DNA of 64,000 nt from Ureibacillus yapensis (GTDB taxonomy: Bacteria; Bacillota; Bacilli; Bacillales_A; Planococcaceae): positions 496,001-560,000 of the forward strand of contig NZ_QWEI01000002.1 of the NCBI RefSeq assembly GCF_003515775.1. The letters are read 5' to 3'. Position 1 is the first letter of the stretch. Each line of letters begins with the position of its first letter. The position numbers were made by a program, and so were the translations under genes. The notes under the pieces were generated by a model. It did no database searches. It saw only the letters and a list, made by a program, of their open reading frames with translations, and was not told the DNA's origin. This document shows, one piece after another, positions 10,073 to 21,689 of the stretch.

Positions 10073-12406
10073 TTAGGAATAGTGATATTCCTTCATTCGT
10101 TCATTAAACCACTGTTTTAGTTCCGCATACGGTACATATAAAAGCTGCTGCTCTAATTCCATTTGCTCAAGTCTTCGCTTATAAACACGAGCTTCCGAAA
10201 GAGAACGTTTTGGTGCATTACTAACTACAGTTGTCAGACCATCCTCTATTGTAACAAAACCCAGCTCAAAAAACACGTTTGTCATGAATTTTATTACTTC
10301 CACTTTCAACCCAATTTGTTGCGCCAATTGCTGGATGTGCAATTGCAGATTGAATCCTGGCCTTTTTTTCAAAAAGCCGTAATACCAGCCGAAATGCTCT
10401 CTTGTCGGCATTCCATTGAAATATTTCGAATCAGGCGTATAAAAAACGGCGTACACTCTCTTCGGTTTCCCCTGATTTAAGAGCGCTTCTAAAATTTGTC
10501 CATTTTGAGGCAAATCCAATAATACAATTTGGGATGAAACGTTTTTTATGGAATCTTCCTCAGAAATCAGTTGAATATTTTGGGAAAGTTGTTCTCCGAA
10601 ATAATCAACTGTTGATTGTTGGAACGCAACAAAGGTACATTCTTTCTCGGACAAGGTATGCAGCCATTTATTTGTTTGGTTCTTTCCGCGATAATCATAT
10701 AGCTGCCATTCTTTCGTTTCAACATCTTGTATTATAAATTGTGCCTTTTTTTTCCCTTGCCATTCATTGATTTGCAAATCTCCAGCAAACGAAAGCTGCA
10801 CCCCATAGGTCATTTCATCATATAAATATCCTTTATTGAACCCGATGGCATCAATGGAACCATGTCGGTCCTCCAATTCGATTTTTAAATGATTCTCTCC
10901 GGCGCCAATTCTTCTCATTGATCGTATTTGGACATTTTGCAGAGCGTAAACCGGTTTTGCAAATCCGGTGCCAAAAGGACCAAGCTGCTTAATTTCTTCA
11001 ATGGCGTCTACTGTAATTTCACTGATTTCCACCGGTACGTCGATGGCAAGCTTTGGCGTTAACAATTCTTCCGTTAGGCATTGCGAGGCTTGTTCATGCA
11101 GACGGTTTCTCAGTTCCGCTACATGTTCCATCGCAAAGGTCATTCCGGCAGCCATAGGATGTCCGCCAAAATGAGGAAGGATTTCCTTGTTTTTTGCAAG
11201 TTCTTTATACAGGTGGAATCCTTCAATACTTCTTCCGGATCCTTTTGCCGTTCCTTTTTCAGGATCAATCGATAATACGATGGTCGGTTTATAATATTTC
11301 TCCACCAATCGAGAGGCAACAATCCCGATCACTCCCGGATTCCATCCTTCTTGGGCGATGACTAAAACGAGTGAATTTGAAATCGTTGGATCATTTTCAA
11401 TCATTTGGATCGCTTGTTCTGTAATGGAGTTAACCAGCTCTTTTCGTTCAAGGTTTTTCTGGTTAAGCAATTTTGCGCCTTCTTGGGCTTCCATGTCATT
11501 TTCACTCATTAAAAAAGCCACGCCAGGAGCGGCATCGCCCAATCGCCCAATCGCATTGAGCCTTGGACCAAAGTAAAACCCAATTGCCTCTTCATTAATT
11601 TCTCGCTGTTTTACGCTCGTTACTTCACACATCGCCCGTACCCATGGATTAAGTGATGTTTTCAATTGTTTGATTCCTTGCTGTACAATATAGCGATTTT
11701 CGCCAAGCAGCGGCACTAAGTCCGCCACCGTTCCAATTGCTGCAAATTCAACTAAATGTTCGGGCACTTCCCCGTATAGAGCATGCGCTAGTTTAAAGGC
11801 AACGCCAGCACCAGCCAATTCTCCAAAAGGATAATGCCCTTCCGGTACTCTCGGATGGATGATGACATCCGCAGGCGGCAGGATTTCCCCCGCTTCATGG
11901 TGGTCCGTTACGATCACATCCATCCCCAGTTCCTTCGCAATGCGAATCGGCTCAATCCCGCTTATGCCATTGTCGACAGTAATAATCAGTTTTACCCCAT
12001 CTTCATAGGCTTTTCGGAAAAGTTCTTCATGAGGACCATAGCCATGTGTAAAACGATTTGGGATGCAGAATTGGACATCCCCCCCCAAATCCAGCAATAC
12101 ATTCATCATGATGGTTGTGCTGGTAATTCCGTCCGCATCATAGTCTCCATAAATCAGTATTTTTTCACCATGATTTAAGGCGTCTTCAATTCGCTCTACC
12201 GCTTCTTTCATGCCGTTGAGCAAAAATGGGTCGTGCAGATTGGAAGTTTCCATATGTAAAATGGATTGCGCTTTCTCAACGGATGCGTATCCTCTAGTGA
12301 TTAATATTTTTGCAGCAAGCGATGATAGTTTTAGTTCTCTTTGTAGTTGTTCAATGGATTCTTGTTCCGGCTGTTCGACAATCCACTGTTTTGCTGATTG
12401 GATCAT
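10073..12406 (-). CDS. recJ: Single-stranded-DNA-specific exonuclease RecJ
   Basis: 5'-3' ssDNA exonuclease acting in RecFOR recombination and mismatch and base-excision repair. 777 aa, within the long Bacillales RecJ range. DHH phosphoesterase motifs DYDADG (88-93), VDNGISG, DHHE (168-171) and the DHHA1 motif GHPMAAG are all intact; an OB-fold and a Firmicute C-terminal extension follow. Confidence 0.96.
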   Translation of the reverse strand: MIQSAKQWIVEQPEQESIEQLQRELKLSSLAAKILITRGYASVEKAQSILHMETSNLHDPFLLNGMKEAVERIEDALNHGEKILIYGDYDADGITSTTIMMNVLLDLGGDVQFCIPNRFTHGYGPHEELFRKAYEDGVKLIITVDNGISGIEPIRIAKELGMDVIVTDHHEAGEILPPADVIIHPRVPEGHYPFGELAGAGVAFKLAHALYGEVPEHLVEFAAIGTVADLVPLLGENRYIVQQGIKQLKTSLNPWVRAMCEVTSVKQREINEEAIGFYFGPRLNAIGRLGDAAPGVAFLMSENDMEAQEGAKLLNQKNLERKELVNSITEQAIQMIENDPTISNSLVLVIAQEGWNPGVIGIVASRLVEKYYKPTIVLSIDPEKGTAKGSGRSIEGFHLYKELAKNKEILPHFGGHPMAAGMTFAMEHVAELRNRLHEQASQCLTEELLTPKLAIDVPVEISEITVDAIEEIKQLGPFGTGFAKPVYALQNVQIRSMRRIGAGENHLKIELEDRHGSIDAIGFNKGYLYDEMTYGVQLSFAGDLQINEWQGKKKAQFIIQDVETKEWQLYDYRGKNQTNKWLHTLSEKECTFVAFQQSTVDYFGEQLSQNIQLISEEDSIKNVSSQIVLLDLPQNGQILEALLNQGKPKRVYAVFYTPDSKYFNGMPTREHFGWYYGFLKKRPGFNLQLHIQQLAQQIGLKVEVIKFMTNVFFELGFVTIEDGLTTVVSNAPKRSLSEARVYKRRLEQMELEQQLLYVPYAELKQWFNERMKEYHYS

Positions 12407-12510
12407 TTTTTCACTTCCTTAAGTTTTCATTATACCGAAAATCATGGTTAACTACTAACCTCGAAAATTAGTTTAATTGAAAAATAATAGAAAACCGATC
12501 GATTCATAGA

Positions 12511-12543
12511 AAAAGACAAAGTGCAAAATTGCGCACTTTGTCC
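12511..12543 (-). terminator. Terminator after secDF
   Basis: GACAAAGTGC / GCACTTTGTC stem followed on the minus strand by TTTTT, 20 nt past the secDF stop. Confidence 0.85.
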
Positions 12544-12562
12544 TTGAATTAAACGGTATTCA

Positions 12563-14830
12563 TTATACCATTGGCTCGTCTGAACCCCATTGTTTTTTCT
12601 TTTTCTCTACATCCAATGTACCTTGTTTTTTCAGGCCTTTTTTCATGATTACATACCACAGCTGTGCCGAGATATAGATTGAAGAATAAGTACCTGCAAG
12701 CAATCCAAGGAATAATGCGAACGAGAAGTTTCTGATTGCTTCTGCACCGAATAGCAACAATGCAATAACGACAAACGCTATGTTTAATACAATGTTAACT
12801 GAACGGGCAAGTGTTTGTCTTAAAGATTTATTGACGATGGTTGCAAGTTCATCTGCATCTTCGATTTTCTTCACGCGATCAAGATTTTCACGAATCCGGT
12901 CAAAAGTAACAATTTTATCGTTAATGGAGTAACCAACTACCGTCAGTACTGCTGCGATAAATGTTACATCAACTTCAAATCGAGTGAAACTAAAGATGGC
13001 CACCATCAAAATAATATCATGCAATACACCAATGATTGCGGCAACACCCATGCGCCATTCAAATCGAATCGCCACGTAGATAATAATGCCGATTGCTGCA
13101 TAGAACAATGCGTAAATGGCATTTTTCACAAGCTCTTGTCCCACGATGGAAGATACGGCACTAACATTTGGATCGGCACCAAATTCAGCATGCATTTCTT
13201 CTTTTAATTCCAGAATTTCCTGTTGCGAAAATTCTTCTTTATATTGAATCGCTGCAATATTGTTGGATTCACCAGAAATCGAAATATCATCAGATGGGTA
13301 ACCCAGACTTTCCATATAGTCGGATACTTGCTCTTCCGTAAGCTGCTCATCAGCCAGGATTTCAACACGTGTACCACTTGAGAAGTCAATGCCCAAGTTC
13401 AATTTAAAGATTCCCAGAACAATCATGCCAGCTAAAATTAAAACGATTGAAATTGTAAAATAACGTTTGCGTGTATGTACAAAATCAAAGCGATCGAATG
13501 CTGTTGTTAAATCGAGCGAGCTCTTATTTTCTTCAATTGAATGTATTTTAGACTGCTTAACGCCGAACCAGCCTGGTTTGTTATCGAAGTATCCGCTTTT
13601 CACCAATAGGCCAAGCAATATACGCGATCCCCAAACCGCTGTCAGGAAGCTGACTAAAATACTGATTACCAAGATTGTTGCAAACCCTTTTACCGAGCTT
13701 GTCCCAAAGAAGAATAATACGATCGCAGCTATAAATGAAGTAACGTTCGCATCGAGAATGGCTGACCATGATGAACTTGTGCCTTCATTGAAGGCCTGCT
13801 TCACGGTTTTGCCTATTCGAAGTTCTTCTCGAATTCTTTCAGCGGTTAAGATATTGGCATCAACCGCCATCGCAATACCCAATACAATACCCGCGATACC
13901 AGGTAAAGTAAGTACGCCGTTAATCAGGACAAAGATTAAAAGATTTAAATAGATATAAACGACTAATGTTATATTTGCTACAAGACCAGGTAATCGATAA
14001 TAGAACAGCAAGAATAAGAAAATTAATGCTGCCCCAATAAGACCTGCATAAACAGTAGCACTAAGCGCATGCTCACCGAATTGAGCGCCTACAGATGTTG
14101 AATAGACCTCTGTAAGTTTAACGGGCAATGCCCCGGCATTTAACACACTTGCAAAATCCTTTGTCTCTTGAACAGTGAAATTACCGCTGATCATTACATC
14201 AGTTGTATTTAATACTTGATCTACAGCTGCTGCAGAAATGAATTTCGGATCAGGTTTTTTCGCTTCAGCTGCATAGGAGTCTACTCCCTCTTCAAAATCC
14301 AGCCATACAACCAACAGGTTTTGGCCAGGGGGCATTTGCGAAATCTTTTGTGTCACTTCGGCAAATTTAGCTGCATCTTTTAATGTAAGTGTAACGATCG
14401 GACGGTTTTGTTGATCAAAAGAAGCTGCAGCGCCACCCTCTTTTAGGTCAGTTCCGTCTAACAACAAATTGTCATTAACATCCCTGAAAGATAAATTTGC
14501 CGTACTTGATAGCAACTCACGAGCAGAGGATTGGTCATCTATTCCTGCTAGTTGAACACGAATTCGATTTTCGCCTTCAACTTGAATGCTCGGCTCACTT
14601 ACACCAAATTGGTCAATACGGTTTGTAAGCGCCGTTGTCGTATCGGTTAAGACATCCTTTGTTATTTTCTCTCCATTAAGTGGTTCTACTTCGTATAAAA
14701 CTTCAAAACCACCTTGTAAATCAAGCCCGAGTTTTACATCTTTTAAAACTCCTTGTACCGTTGCACCCATGCCAGCAAACAATACTGCTACCACCAATAC
14801 AAAGGTAAAAATTCGGCTTTTTAGCTTCAT
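12563..14830 (-). CDS. secDF: Fused protein translocase subunit SecDF
   Basis: RND-type membrane protein that uses the proton gradient to help SecYEG-SecA export. SecD and SecF are fused in one 755-aa chain with 12 predicted membrane segments and large extracytoplasmic domains after TM1 and TM7. SecD marks include KLGLDLQGGFEVLYEV and GLIGAALIFLFLLFYYRLPG; the SecF half has LGIDFSSGTRVEI. ATG at 14830 is chosen because GGAGG lies 8 nt upstream; an ORF extension to 14938 adds 36 residues with no ribosome binding site. Confidence 0.95.
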   Translation of the reverse strand: MKLKSRIFTFVLVVAVLFAGMGATVQGVLKDVKLGLDLQGGFEVLYEVEPLNGEKITKDVLTDTTTALTNRIDQFGVSEPSIQVEGENRIRVQLAGIDDQSSARELLSSTANLSFRDVNDNLLLDGTDLKEGGAAASFDQQNRPIVTLTLKDAAKFAEVTQKISQMPPGQNLLVVWLDFEEGVDSYAAEAKKPDPKFISAAAVDQVLNTTDVMISGNFTVQETKDFASVLNAGALPVKLTEVYSTSVGAQFGEHALSATVYAGLIGAALIFLFLLFYYRLPGLVANITLVVYIYLNLLIFVLINGVLTLPGIAGIVLGIAMAVDANILTAERIREELRIGKTVKQAFNEGTSSSWSAILDANVTSFIAAIVLFFFGTSSVKGFATILVISILVSFLTAVWGSRILLGLLVKSGYFDNKPGWFGVKQSKIHSIEENKSSLDLTTAFDRFDFVHTRKRYFTISIVLILAGMIVLGIFKLNLGIDFSSGTRVEILADEQLTEEQVSDYMESLGYPSDDISISGESNNIAAIQYKEEFSQQEILELKEEMHAEFGADPNVSAVSSIVGQELVKNAIYALFYAAIGIIIYVAIRFEWRMGVAAIIGVLHDIILMVAIFSFTRFEVDVTFIAAVLTVVGYSINDKIVTFDRIRENLDRVKKIEDADELATIVNKSLRQTLARSVNIVLNIAFVVIALLLFGAEAIRNFSFALFLGLLAGTYSSIYISAQLWYVIMKKGLKKQGTLDVEKKKKQWGSDEPMV

Positions 14831-15075
14831 CTGTAAATCCTCCTCAAATTTGTGCACGCAAGATATGCATACACAATAGAAAAACACGATTACTGGATAA
14901 TCGTTGTGGCGTTCGTGCCTGATTATTAGATGGAACATCAGTCATGAACCAGCTAGCGTTTTCTATCTGACTATGAAATGTGACCATTCGATTTATCCGG
15001 ACAATTCGAATGTGTTTATGTAACAAGATAATTATGAGACACGTTTAGCGAACTGTCAAACCAATCATTGCAGAT

Positions 15076-15393
15076 TTATTTGTTGGAATCGGCAACTTTT
15101 GGGTTTAAAAGCTCTTGCAATTCATTTTTATTGATGTCGCTGAACCAATTTTCGGTCCGGAATTGTTGAATCTGAAATTGGCTTACCAATTCGGACGGTT
15201 TAATAGAAAAAATGGTTTCAACAATTTCGTATAAATGTAGATCTTCCACATTTTTCTTTCTCCATTTTTTTTGTACGCAAAAGTTCCAAATATCTTCCAG
15301 CACAATTCCCTCATAGTTGTAATAGTTGATTTCATCCAATTTGCTTTCTAATACGGGCAAAGCCTGTTTGTATAGCTGTTCATACTGAATCAA
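15076..15393 (-). CDS. comN: ComN-like post-transcriptional regulator
   Basis: Small acidic cytoplasmic protein of about 105 aa, matching by sequence style and position (between secDF and spoVB) the B. subtilis YrzD/ComN family, which acts on comE mRNA. Recognisable stretch: LESKLDEINYYNYEGIVLEDIWNFC. The best start is TTG at 15393, because GGAGG lies 7 nt upstream; the in-frame ATG at 15411 would read the ribosome binding site as Gly-Gly-Gly. Confidence 0.75.
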   Translation of the reverse strand: MIQYEQLYKQALPVLESKLDEINYYNYEGIVLEDIWNFCVQKKWRKKNVEDLHLYEIVETIFSIKPSELVSQFQIQQFRTENWFSDINKNELQELLNPKVADSNK

Positions 15394-15485
15394 GACAATC
15401 CCTCCACCCATTAGTTTTAACTAACGACCACCAAGCATACAAATATTGTATCTGAAATTTCTTGAAATGAGAAGGGATTGAATGA

Positions 15486-17003
15486 ATGAGTTCATTTATG
15501 AAAGGGACCGTATTTTTAACGTTTGTCATTTTTTTATCTAAACTATTCGGCTTTATATATAGGATGCAATTTATGCGTGTTGCGGGAGAAGAAGCTGTAG
15601 GGATCTATATGACCTCCTATCCGGCTTTCATTTTCTTCGTGTCGCTGCTTCAGCTCGGCATCCCCATTGCGGTGGCAAAAGTGATCGCCGAATTGCACGC
15701 CAAAAGAAAAGATGGCCAGCTCGCTTCGGTCATGAAAACAGCATCAAGATGGTCTTTTCTTTCCATCGTCATCTTCATGCCTTTATTATTTTTGTTCATA
15801 CCATATTTAGCTGGGACGCTTTTACATAACGAAGCAACAAGTCTAACGCTTTATATTGCTTTAGGCGCCGTGCCGATTGTCGTATTTTCCGGGTTGATCA
15901 GAGGCTACCTGCAAGGTATTGCGGTCATTTCCGCGACGGCTTGGTCACAGATGCTTGAGCAAGTCATACGCATAGGCTTTATTACCCTGCTTTTGCCTTA
16001 CTTTGCAACGCCGGACAACCCAGCCTTGACAGCTGCCTATGCTATGGGAATTACAGTTATAGGCGAAGTGTTCTCATTGCTTTATTTGTACATTCACTAT
16101 CAATATGAGAAAAAGAAAGCAAAAAAATCTGCAGAACAAAAAGCTTATCCTGCAATGCCATTGCTAAGGATTGCTGTCCCATCTGCAGGAAGCCGGTTAT
16201 TTGGCACGTTCACTTGGTTTTTGGAGCCGATCGTCTTTTTAAAAGCACTTACTGTTTCGGGGCTGACGGCAGTTGGTGCTACAACTTTGTACGGGGTTAT
16301 TTCGGGTGTACATGTTCCATTGCTGTTATTCCCTTCTTTTATTCCCAACGCTTTGGCCATCGTATTGATTCCGGCAGTAAGTGATGCGGTAGCTAGAGGG
16401 AATTATCAATTATTGAATGAACGAATTGGCATTTCTTTGCGGCTGTCGTCTTTGGTTGGGTGTTATGCAGCAGCTTACTTTTTCATTCATGGCGATGAAC
16501 TGGCAATGAAACTTTTCCATCTTGAAGAAAATCGGGGTTTCATGAAAATACTCGCACCGATTTTTTATTTTTATTATATTCAAAGCCCGCTTCAATCAAT
16601 TTTGCAAGCAGTCGATGAAGCTCGCCCGGCCATGATGAATTCCATTTATGGAGGACTGGGAAAACTATTTGTGATGTTTGTGCTGGCCTCGCAGCCATTT
16701 ATCCAAGAATTTGGCGCCATCATTGCAATCGGTTTTGGTGTTTTGGTAACTTCCTTCTTGCATATGGCTACCCTTCGAGGGCATAAAATGATCAGCGCCG
16801 GTTTCCGATTTTTTGCCATTCCATATGGCGTTTTTATGTTGACTTGCATTATACAAACCTATTTCATCCCGAAAGTTTCATTTGGTTTTTGGACAAATAG
16901 TGCATTGACTTTATTGATTTTAACATTGCTTTTACTCTTGACCAACCAAATCAGATGGAGCGATTTTAAAGTGGTGCGCTCAATTTTCTCCCGTGGTCTT
17001 TAA
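15486..17003 (+). CDS. spoVB: Stage V sporulation protein B, MOP-superfamily lipid flippase
   Basis: 505-aa polytopic membrane protein (about 14 segments) of the MurJ/Wzx exporter superfamily. In B. subtilis SpoVB is needed for spore cortex synthesis, probably by flipping lipid-linked peptidoglycan precursors. The N-terminus (FLTFVIFLSKLFGFIYRMQF) and the conserved GIPIAVAKVIAE segment are typical. AAGGGA lies upstream of the start. It is the only plus-strand gene in this stretch, convergent with the DUF421 gene, whose 3' end overlaps it by 24 nt. Confidence 0.9.
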   Translation: MSSFMKGTVFLTFVIFLSKLFGFIYRMQFMRVAGEEAVGIYMTSYPAFIFFVSLLQLGIPIAVAKVIAELHAKRKDGQLASVMKTASRWSFLSIVIFMPLLFLFIPYLAGTLLHNEATSLTLYIALGAVPIVVFSGLIRGYLQGIAVISATAWSQMLEQVIRIGFITLLLPYFATPDNPALTAAYAMGITVIGEVFSLLYLYIHYQYEKKKAKKSAEQKAYPAMPLLRIAVPSAGSRLFGTFTWFLEPIVFLKALTVSGLTAVGATTLYGVISGVHVPLLLFPSFIPNALAIVLIPAVSDAVARGNYQLLNERIGISLRLSSLVGCYAAAYFFIHGDELAMKLFHLEENRGFMKILAPIFYFYYIQSPLQSILQAVDEARPAMMNSIYGGLGKLFVMFVLASQPFIQEFGAIIAIGFGVLVTSFLHMATLRGHKMISAGFRFFAIPYGVFMLTCIIQTYFIPKVSFGFWTNSALTLLILTLLLLLTNQIRWSDFKVVRSIFSRGL

Positions 17004-17627
17004 TTGAACATGGAATTGGCCGTTTTCGTAGCAGCAATAGAAAATTTCCTCCACTCTCTTTTCATAGCCATGTTTTTTCAATTGCTGCGAAAGCCAGTTT
17101 CGGTCTTTATTCATAAGTTTCAAGTGGTTTTCGACGATATAGCCATCCACAATGAGAGGCAAAACAAGCGGTTCGTCGCTTTTAAGAAAAATCGACAATT
17201 TCCCGGAAGCTTCCAGAAAAGCAAAGTCGATTTGTTGTACGGAGTGGATTCTTTCCTCCCTCATTTGCTGAAATAAATCATCCAGATTATAACGTTGTTT
17301 TTTCATTTCACTCTGGTTTATCACACCGTCGCGAACAATGAGTGAAGGATCTCCATCGATTAAATCCCGTACTTTCTTGCTCTTTAAAGTAATTAAGGAA
17401 TTTAAATATTGTATAATCAGTAAAATAATAATGGGCAAAATATATTGAAAAATGGGTTTTTCCATATCTTCCAAGGCAAACGCCACACATTCGCCGATCA
17501 ACACAAAAATGACCAGATCCATGATGCTCAGTTCGCCTACTTCTCTTTTTCCCATTAAACGAAATACAATCAATATAAAAATATACATAAATACAGTTCG
17601 CAACACGATGTTCATGTAAACTTCCAT
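16980..17627 (-). CDS. yrbG: DUF421 membrane protein (YrbG-like)
   Basis: 215 aa. Three N-terminal membrane segments (about 8-90) precede a cytoplasmic alpha/beta domain with YNLDDLFQQMREERIHSV and VQQIDFAFLEASGKLSIF, characteristic of DUF421/YetF proteins. B. subtilis yrbG also lies beside spoVB. Its role is unknown; some relatives are tied to spore germination. An alternative start at 17615 has a GGAAG five nt upstream and may be the true one. Confidence 0.85.
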   Translation of the reverse strand: MEVYMNIVLRTVFMYIFILIVFRLMGKREVGELSIMDLVIFVLIGECVAFALEDMEKPIFQYILPIIILLIIQYLNSLITLKSKKVRDLIDGDPSLIVRDGVINQSEMKKQRYNLDDLFQQMREERIHSVQQIDFAFLEASGKLSIFLKSDEPLVLPLIVDGYIVENHLKLMNKDRNWLSQQLKKHGYEKRVEEIFYCCYENGQFHVQLKTTGEN

Positions 17628-17703
17628 TCATGCAACACACCCTTCCACACCATTTTGGGCACATTGGATGGTAAGTATTCGCTAAAAATAAGAAAAGAAC
17701 ATT

Positions 17704-17745
17704 AAAAAGCTTGCTTCTCGGTTACCCAAGACAGCAAGCTTTTTT
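17704..17745 (-). terminator. Terminator after yajC
   Basis: AAAAAGCTTGCT / AGCAAGCTTTTTT stem, 10 nt past the yajC stop, with T-runs on both strands. Confidence 0.85.
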
Positions 17746-17755
17746 GTTTGTATTT

Positions 17756-18016
17756 TTATTCAGCTATAACTCGTCCAATTGCTTGACGCTCGAATTTCAA
17801 ACGTGTTTTGCCATCTACGATAATATAAACAGCCGCATCTTCCAGAGCGTCGACTTCGCCATGAAGCCCTCCGATAGTAACAACGCGATCTCCACGCTTT
17901 AAATTATTTTGCATTTGGGCAGTTGTTTTTTGCCTTTTTTGAGCTGGACGGATCAAGATGAACCACATCGCAACGAACATAATAATAATTGGAAGTAAAC
18001 CAACTAAAGTATCCAT
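17756..18016 (-). CDS. yajC: Preprotein translocase subunit YajC
   Basis: 86-aa accessory subunit of the SecDF-YajC complex. One N-terminal membrane helix (about 5-24) ends in the family signature FILIRPAQKRQK and is followed by a basic cytoplasmic domain (GDRVVTIGGLHGEV). It lies downstream of tgt, as in most bacteria. Confidence 0.95.
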   Translation of the reverse strand: MDTLVGLLPIIIMFVAMWFILIRPAQKRQKTTAQMQNNLKRGDRVVTIGGLHGEVDALEDAAVYIIVDGKTRLKFERQAIGRVIAE

Positions 18017-18156
18017 AATTTTATGTCCTCCTTTCTAAATCTCACTTCCTAAGTATAGTATAAAGTGGATAGAAAAAGCGATTTGAAACTATTATTTTTA
18101 TGAAATTCCCTATACTTTTTCATATACATCACAATTTTGACAAAAAAGATTCTTTT

Positions 18157-19350
<1,194 letters not shown>

Positions 19351-19380
19351 TTAGGTTTCCCCGATTTTCCATTTCCAAAT

Positions 19381-19612
19381 CCATTCAAAGGGAGTTCAAA
19401 TACCCATTGAATTTAATGAACTTAGACTAAAAACGCTACGTCCTGTGTAACGTTTAAGTGACCACCCTCTTGCTCCTGCGGTTACTCGTCGCATAAAAGA
19501 TTGCTCCTGCGGTTACTCGTCGCATAAAAGATTGCTCCTGCGGTTACTCGTCGCAAAAAGGATTTTGTTGGCCTATGCCTCCAGCAGATGCCAAGGCGCA
19601 TTTGATTATTAT
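19381..19612. repeat. Dispersed intergenic repeat, copy A, with 31-bp tandem repeats
   Basis: This gap between queA and tgt holds a repeat that recurs in inverted orientation at 27,707-28,078. Shared blocks on the opposite strand include TTGGCCTATGCCTCC, TTTTGCGACGAGTAACCGCA, GGTCACTTA and CACAGGACGTAGCG with TTAGTCTAAGTTC. Inside it a 31-bp unit (TTGCTCCTGCGGTTACTCGT plus CGCATAAAAGA) is repeated almost three times from 19,470 to 19,559. No ORF is apparent. It looks like a non-autonomous dispersed element. Confidence 0.8.
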
Positions 19613-19614
19613 GA

Positions 19615-20655
19615 TTAGTCGCGTGAAGGTCGGATAAACATCGCATCCCCGAAACTGAAGAATCGATATTTTTCTTCCACTGCTTTATTATACGCATTTA
19701 AAATAATTTCTCTAGAAGTAAGTGCGCTGACCAGCATGACCAAAGTCGACTTCGGCAGATGGAAGTTTGTAATCAGGCCGTCGATTGCTTTATATTCGAA
19801 TCCCGGGTAGATAAAAATACTAGTCCATCCCTGTTCCGCACGAATTTCACCATTATATTTATGAGCGACTGTTTCAAGTGTACGAGTTGAAGTTGTTCCA
19901 ACTGCAATCACTTTTCCGCCACTCGCTTTTGTGCGGTTGATCATTTCAGCGGCTTCTTCCGATACACTATAAAATTCGGAATGCATGTCATGGTTTTCAA
20001 TGGAATCCACACTTACCGGACGGAATGTTCCCAGTCCCACATGCAACGTGATAAAAACTATTTCAACGCCTTTTTCTTTTATCTGTTCCAGAATTTCGTT
20101 TGTAAAATGCAACCCAGCTGTAGGTGCAGCCGCAGAACCGATTTCTTTGGAATAGACTGTTTGGTAGCGTTCGCGGTCTTCCAGTTTTTCATGGATATAG
20201 GGCGGAAGCGGCATTTCGCCGAGTTGATCCAGAATTTCGTAAAAAATCCCTTCATAGCTAAATTGGAATACTCGTCCTCCATGATCCAATTCACCTGTAC
20301 ATGTTGCTTTTAACAAGCCGTCACCAAATGTAATTACCGTTCCAACTTTCACTCGTTTTGCAGGTTTCACCAACGTTTCCCATTCATCGTCATTGCCTTG
20401 TTTTAAAAGCAGAACTTCAATATGGGCACCGGTTTCTTCTTTCACGCCAAAAAGTCGTGCTGGCATAACGCGGGTATCATTCAATACCAGGCAATCCCCT
20501 TTTTGCAGTTCGTCTATAATACGGGGGAAACGATGATGTTCTACCTCACCTGTCTTGCGATCAACAATCATTAATCTGCTTGCCGTCCGATCTTCCAGCG
20601 GCGTTTGGGCAATTAATTCTTCAGGTAAATCAAAATCAAAATCTTCTACTTTCAT
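19615..20655 (-). CDS. queA: tRNA preQ1(34) S-adenosylmethionine ribosyltransferase-isomerase
   Basis: Converts preQ1-34 in tRNA to epoxyqueuosine with SAM as ribosyl donor. 346 aa from the chosen start. The N-terminus [20 protein letters not shown] is the classic QueA start, followed by [11 protein letters not shown] and [13 protein letters not shown]. The upstream ATG at 20673 overlaps the ruvB stop and adds six residues without a ribosome binding site, so 20655 is preferred. Translationally coupled to ruvB. Confidence 0.95.
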   Translation of the reverse strand: MKVEDFDFDLPEELIAQTPLEDRTASRLMIVDRKTGEVEHHRFPRIIDELQKGDCLVLNDTRVMPARLFGVKEETGAHIEVLLLKQGNDDEWETLVKPAKRVKVGTVITFGDGLLKATCTGELDHGGRVFQFSYEGIFYEILDQLGEMPLPPYIHEKLEDRERYQTVYSKEIGSAAAPTAGLHFTNEILEQIKEKGVEIVFITLHVGLGTFRPVSVDSIENHDMHSEFYSVSEEAAEMINRTKASGGKVIAVGTTSTRTLETVAHKYNGEIRAEQGWTSIFIYPGFEYKAIDGLITNFHLPKSTLVMLVSALTSREIILNAYNKAVEEKYRFFSFGDAMFIRPSRD

Positions 20656-20672
20656 ATATACATCTTCTTTCA

Positions 20673-21677
20673 TTATGTTTGTTCTGGGTAAGTATAACCA
20701 AAATGGTCATATGCTAATTTGGTTGCAATGCGCCCCCTTGGTGTTCGTTGAATAAAGCCCATCTGCATTAAATAGGGTTCATAAACATCTTCGATAGTCA
20801 GCCGTTCTTCGCCAATGGAAGCAGCGATCGTATCAAGTCCCACCGGTCCTCCCCTAAAGCGTTCAATCATGCTTACCAACAATTTATGGTCAACATGATC
20901 AAGCCCTCTTGGATCGACTTGCAATAATTCAAGCGCCTGATTGGCCAGTGTATGTGAAATGGAGCCATCGCCGATTACCTGCGCATAATCCCGAACCCGC
21001 TTTAATAAGCGGTTGGCAATGCGCGGTGTTCCTCTCGAACGACATGCGATTTCCCTTGCGGCAAGCCGGTCGATTTCTATATCAAATAATTGACTGCTAC
21101 GCAGGACGATTTCTTCCAATGATGCTTCATCATAGAAATCCAGTCTCAATAATACACCGAAACGGTCTCGCAATGGAGCGGACAACGCACCTGCCCTCGT
21201 TGTAGCGCCAACCAATGTAAATGGCGGCAAATCAAGCCGGATCGACCGTGCTTCAGGTCCTTTTCCTACTACAATATCCAAACAGAAGTCTTCCATGGCA
21301 GGATAAAGCACTTCTTCAATTGCTCTTGGAAGTCGGTGAATTTCATCTATGAATAACACATCCCCAGGCTCCAGGGAGCTTACAATGGCAGCTAAATCGC
21401 CCGGCCGTTCAATTGCAGGGCCGCTGGTGAGTCGAATGTTAACATCCATTTCATTGGAAATAATCGTTGCAAGGGTTGTTTTCCCCAATCCCGGGGGCCC
21501 GTATAAAAGGACATGATCCAGACTTTCCTTGCGAAGTTTTGCAGCTTCAATAAAAATGTTGAGACTTTCCTTGACTTTATGCTGCCCGATATATTGTGTT
21601 AACTTCTGTGGTCGGAGTGATAATTCAAACTGCTCATCAAATTGATTGGCTTCACTTGAAATGATTCGTTCAGTCAT
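20673..21677 (-). CDS. ruvB: Holliday junction branch-migration ATPase RuvB
   Basis: AAA+ motor of RuvAB, 334 aa. Walker [10 protein letters not shown] (60-68), Walker [11 protein letters not shown] (D111), sensor 1 VGATTRAG and the arginine-finger region APLRDRFG are intact; a C-terminal winged helix binds DNA (FIQRTPRGR). It begins 12 nt after ruvA and runs into queA. Confidence 0.98.
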   Translation of the reverse strand: MTERIISSEANQFDEQFELSLRPQKLTQYIGQHKVKESLNIFIEAAKLRKESLDHVLLYGPPGLGKTTLATIISNEMDVNIRLTSGPAIERPGDLAAIVSSLEPGDVLFIDEIHRLPRAIEEVLYPAMEDFCLDIVVGKGPEARSIRLDLPPFTLVGATTRAGALSAPLRDRFGVLLRLDFYDEASLEEIVLRSSQLFDIEIDRLAAREIACRSRGTPRIANRLLKRVRDYAQVIGDGSISHTLANQALELLQVDPRGLDHVDHKLLVSMIERFRGGPVGLDTIAASIGEERLTIEDVYEPYLMQMGFIQRTPRGRIATKLAYDHFGYTYPEQT

Positions 21678-21689
21678 AATCCCTCCTCC

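Noticed and set aside
13467-13952. 161-aa plus-strand ORF within secDF
   Set aside because: Antisense shadow of conserved SecDF coding sequence.
14844-15026. 60-aa minus-strand ORF upstream of secDF
   Set aside because: No initiation signal and no protein-like pattern; overlaps the secDF leader.
19470-19559. Repeated 31-bp units as a CRISPR array
   Set aside because: The units are directly adjacent with no unique spacers, and there are no cas genes.
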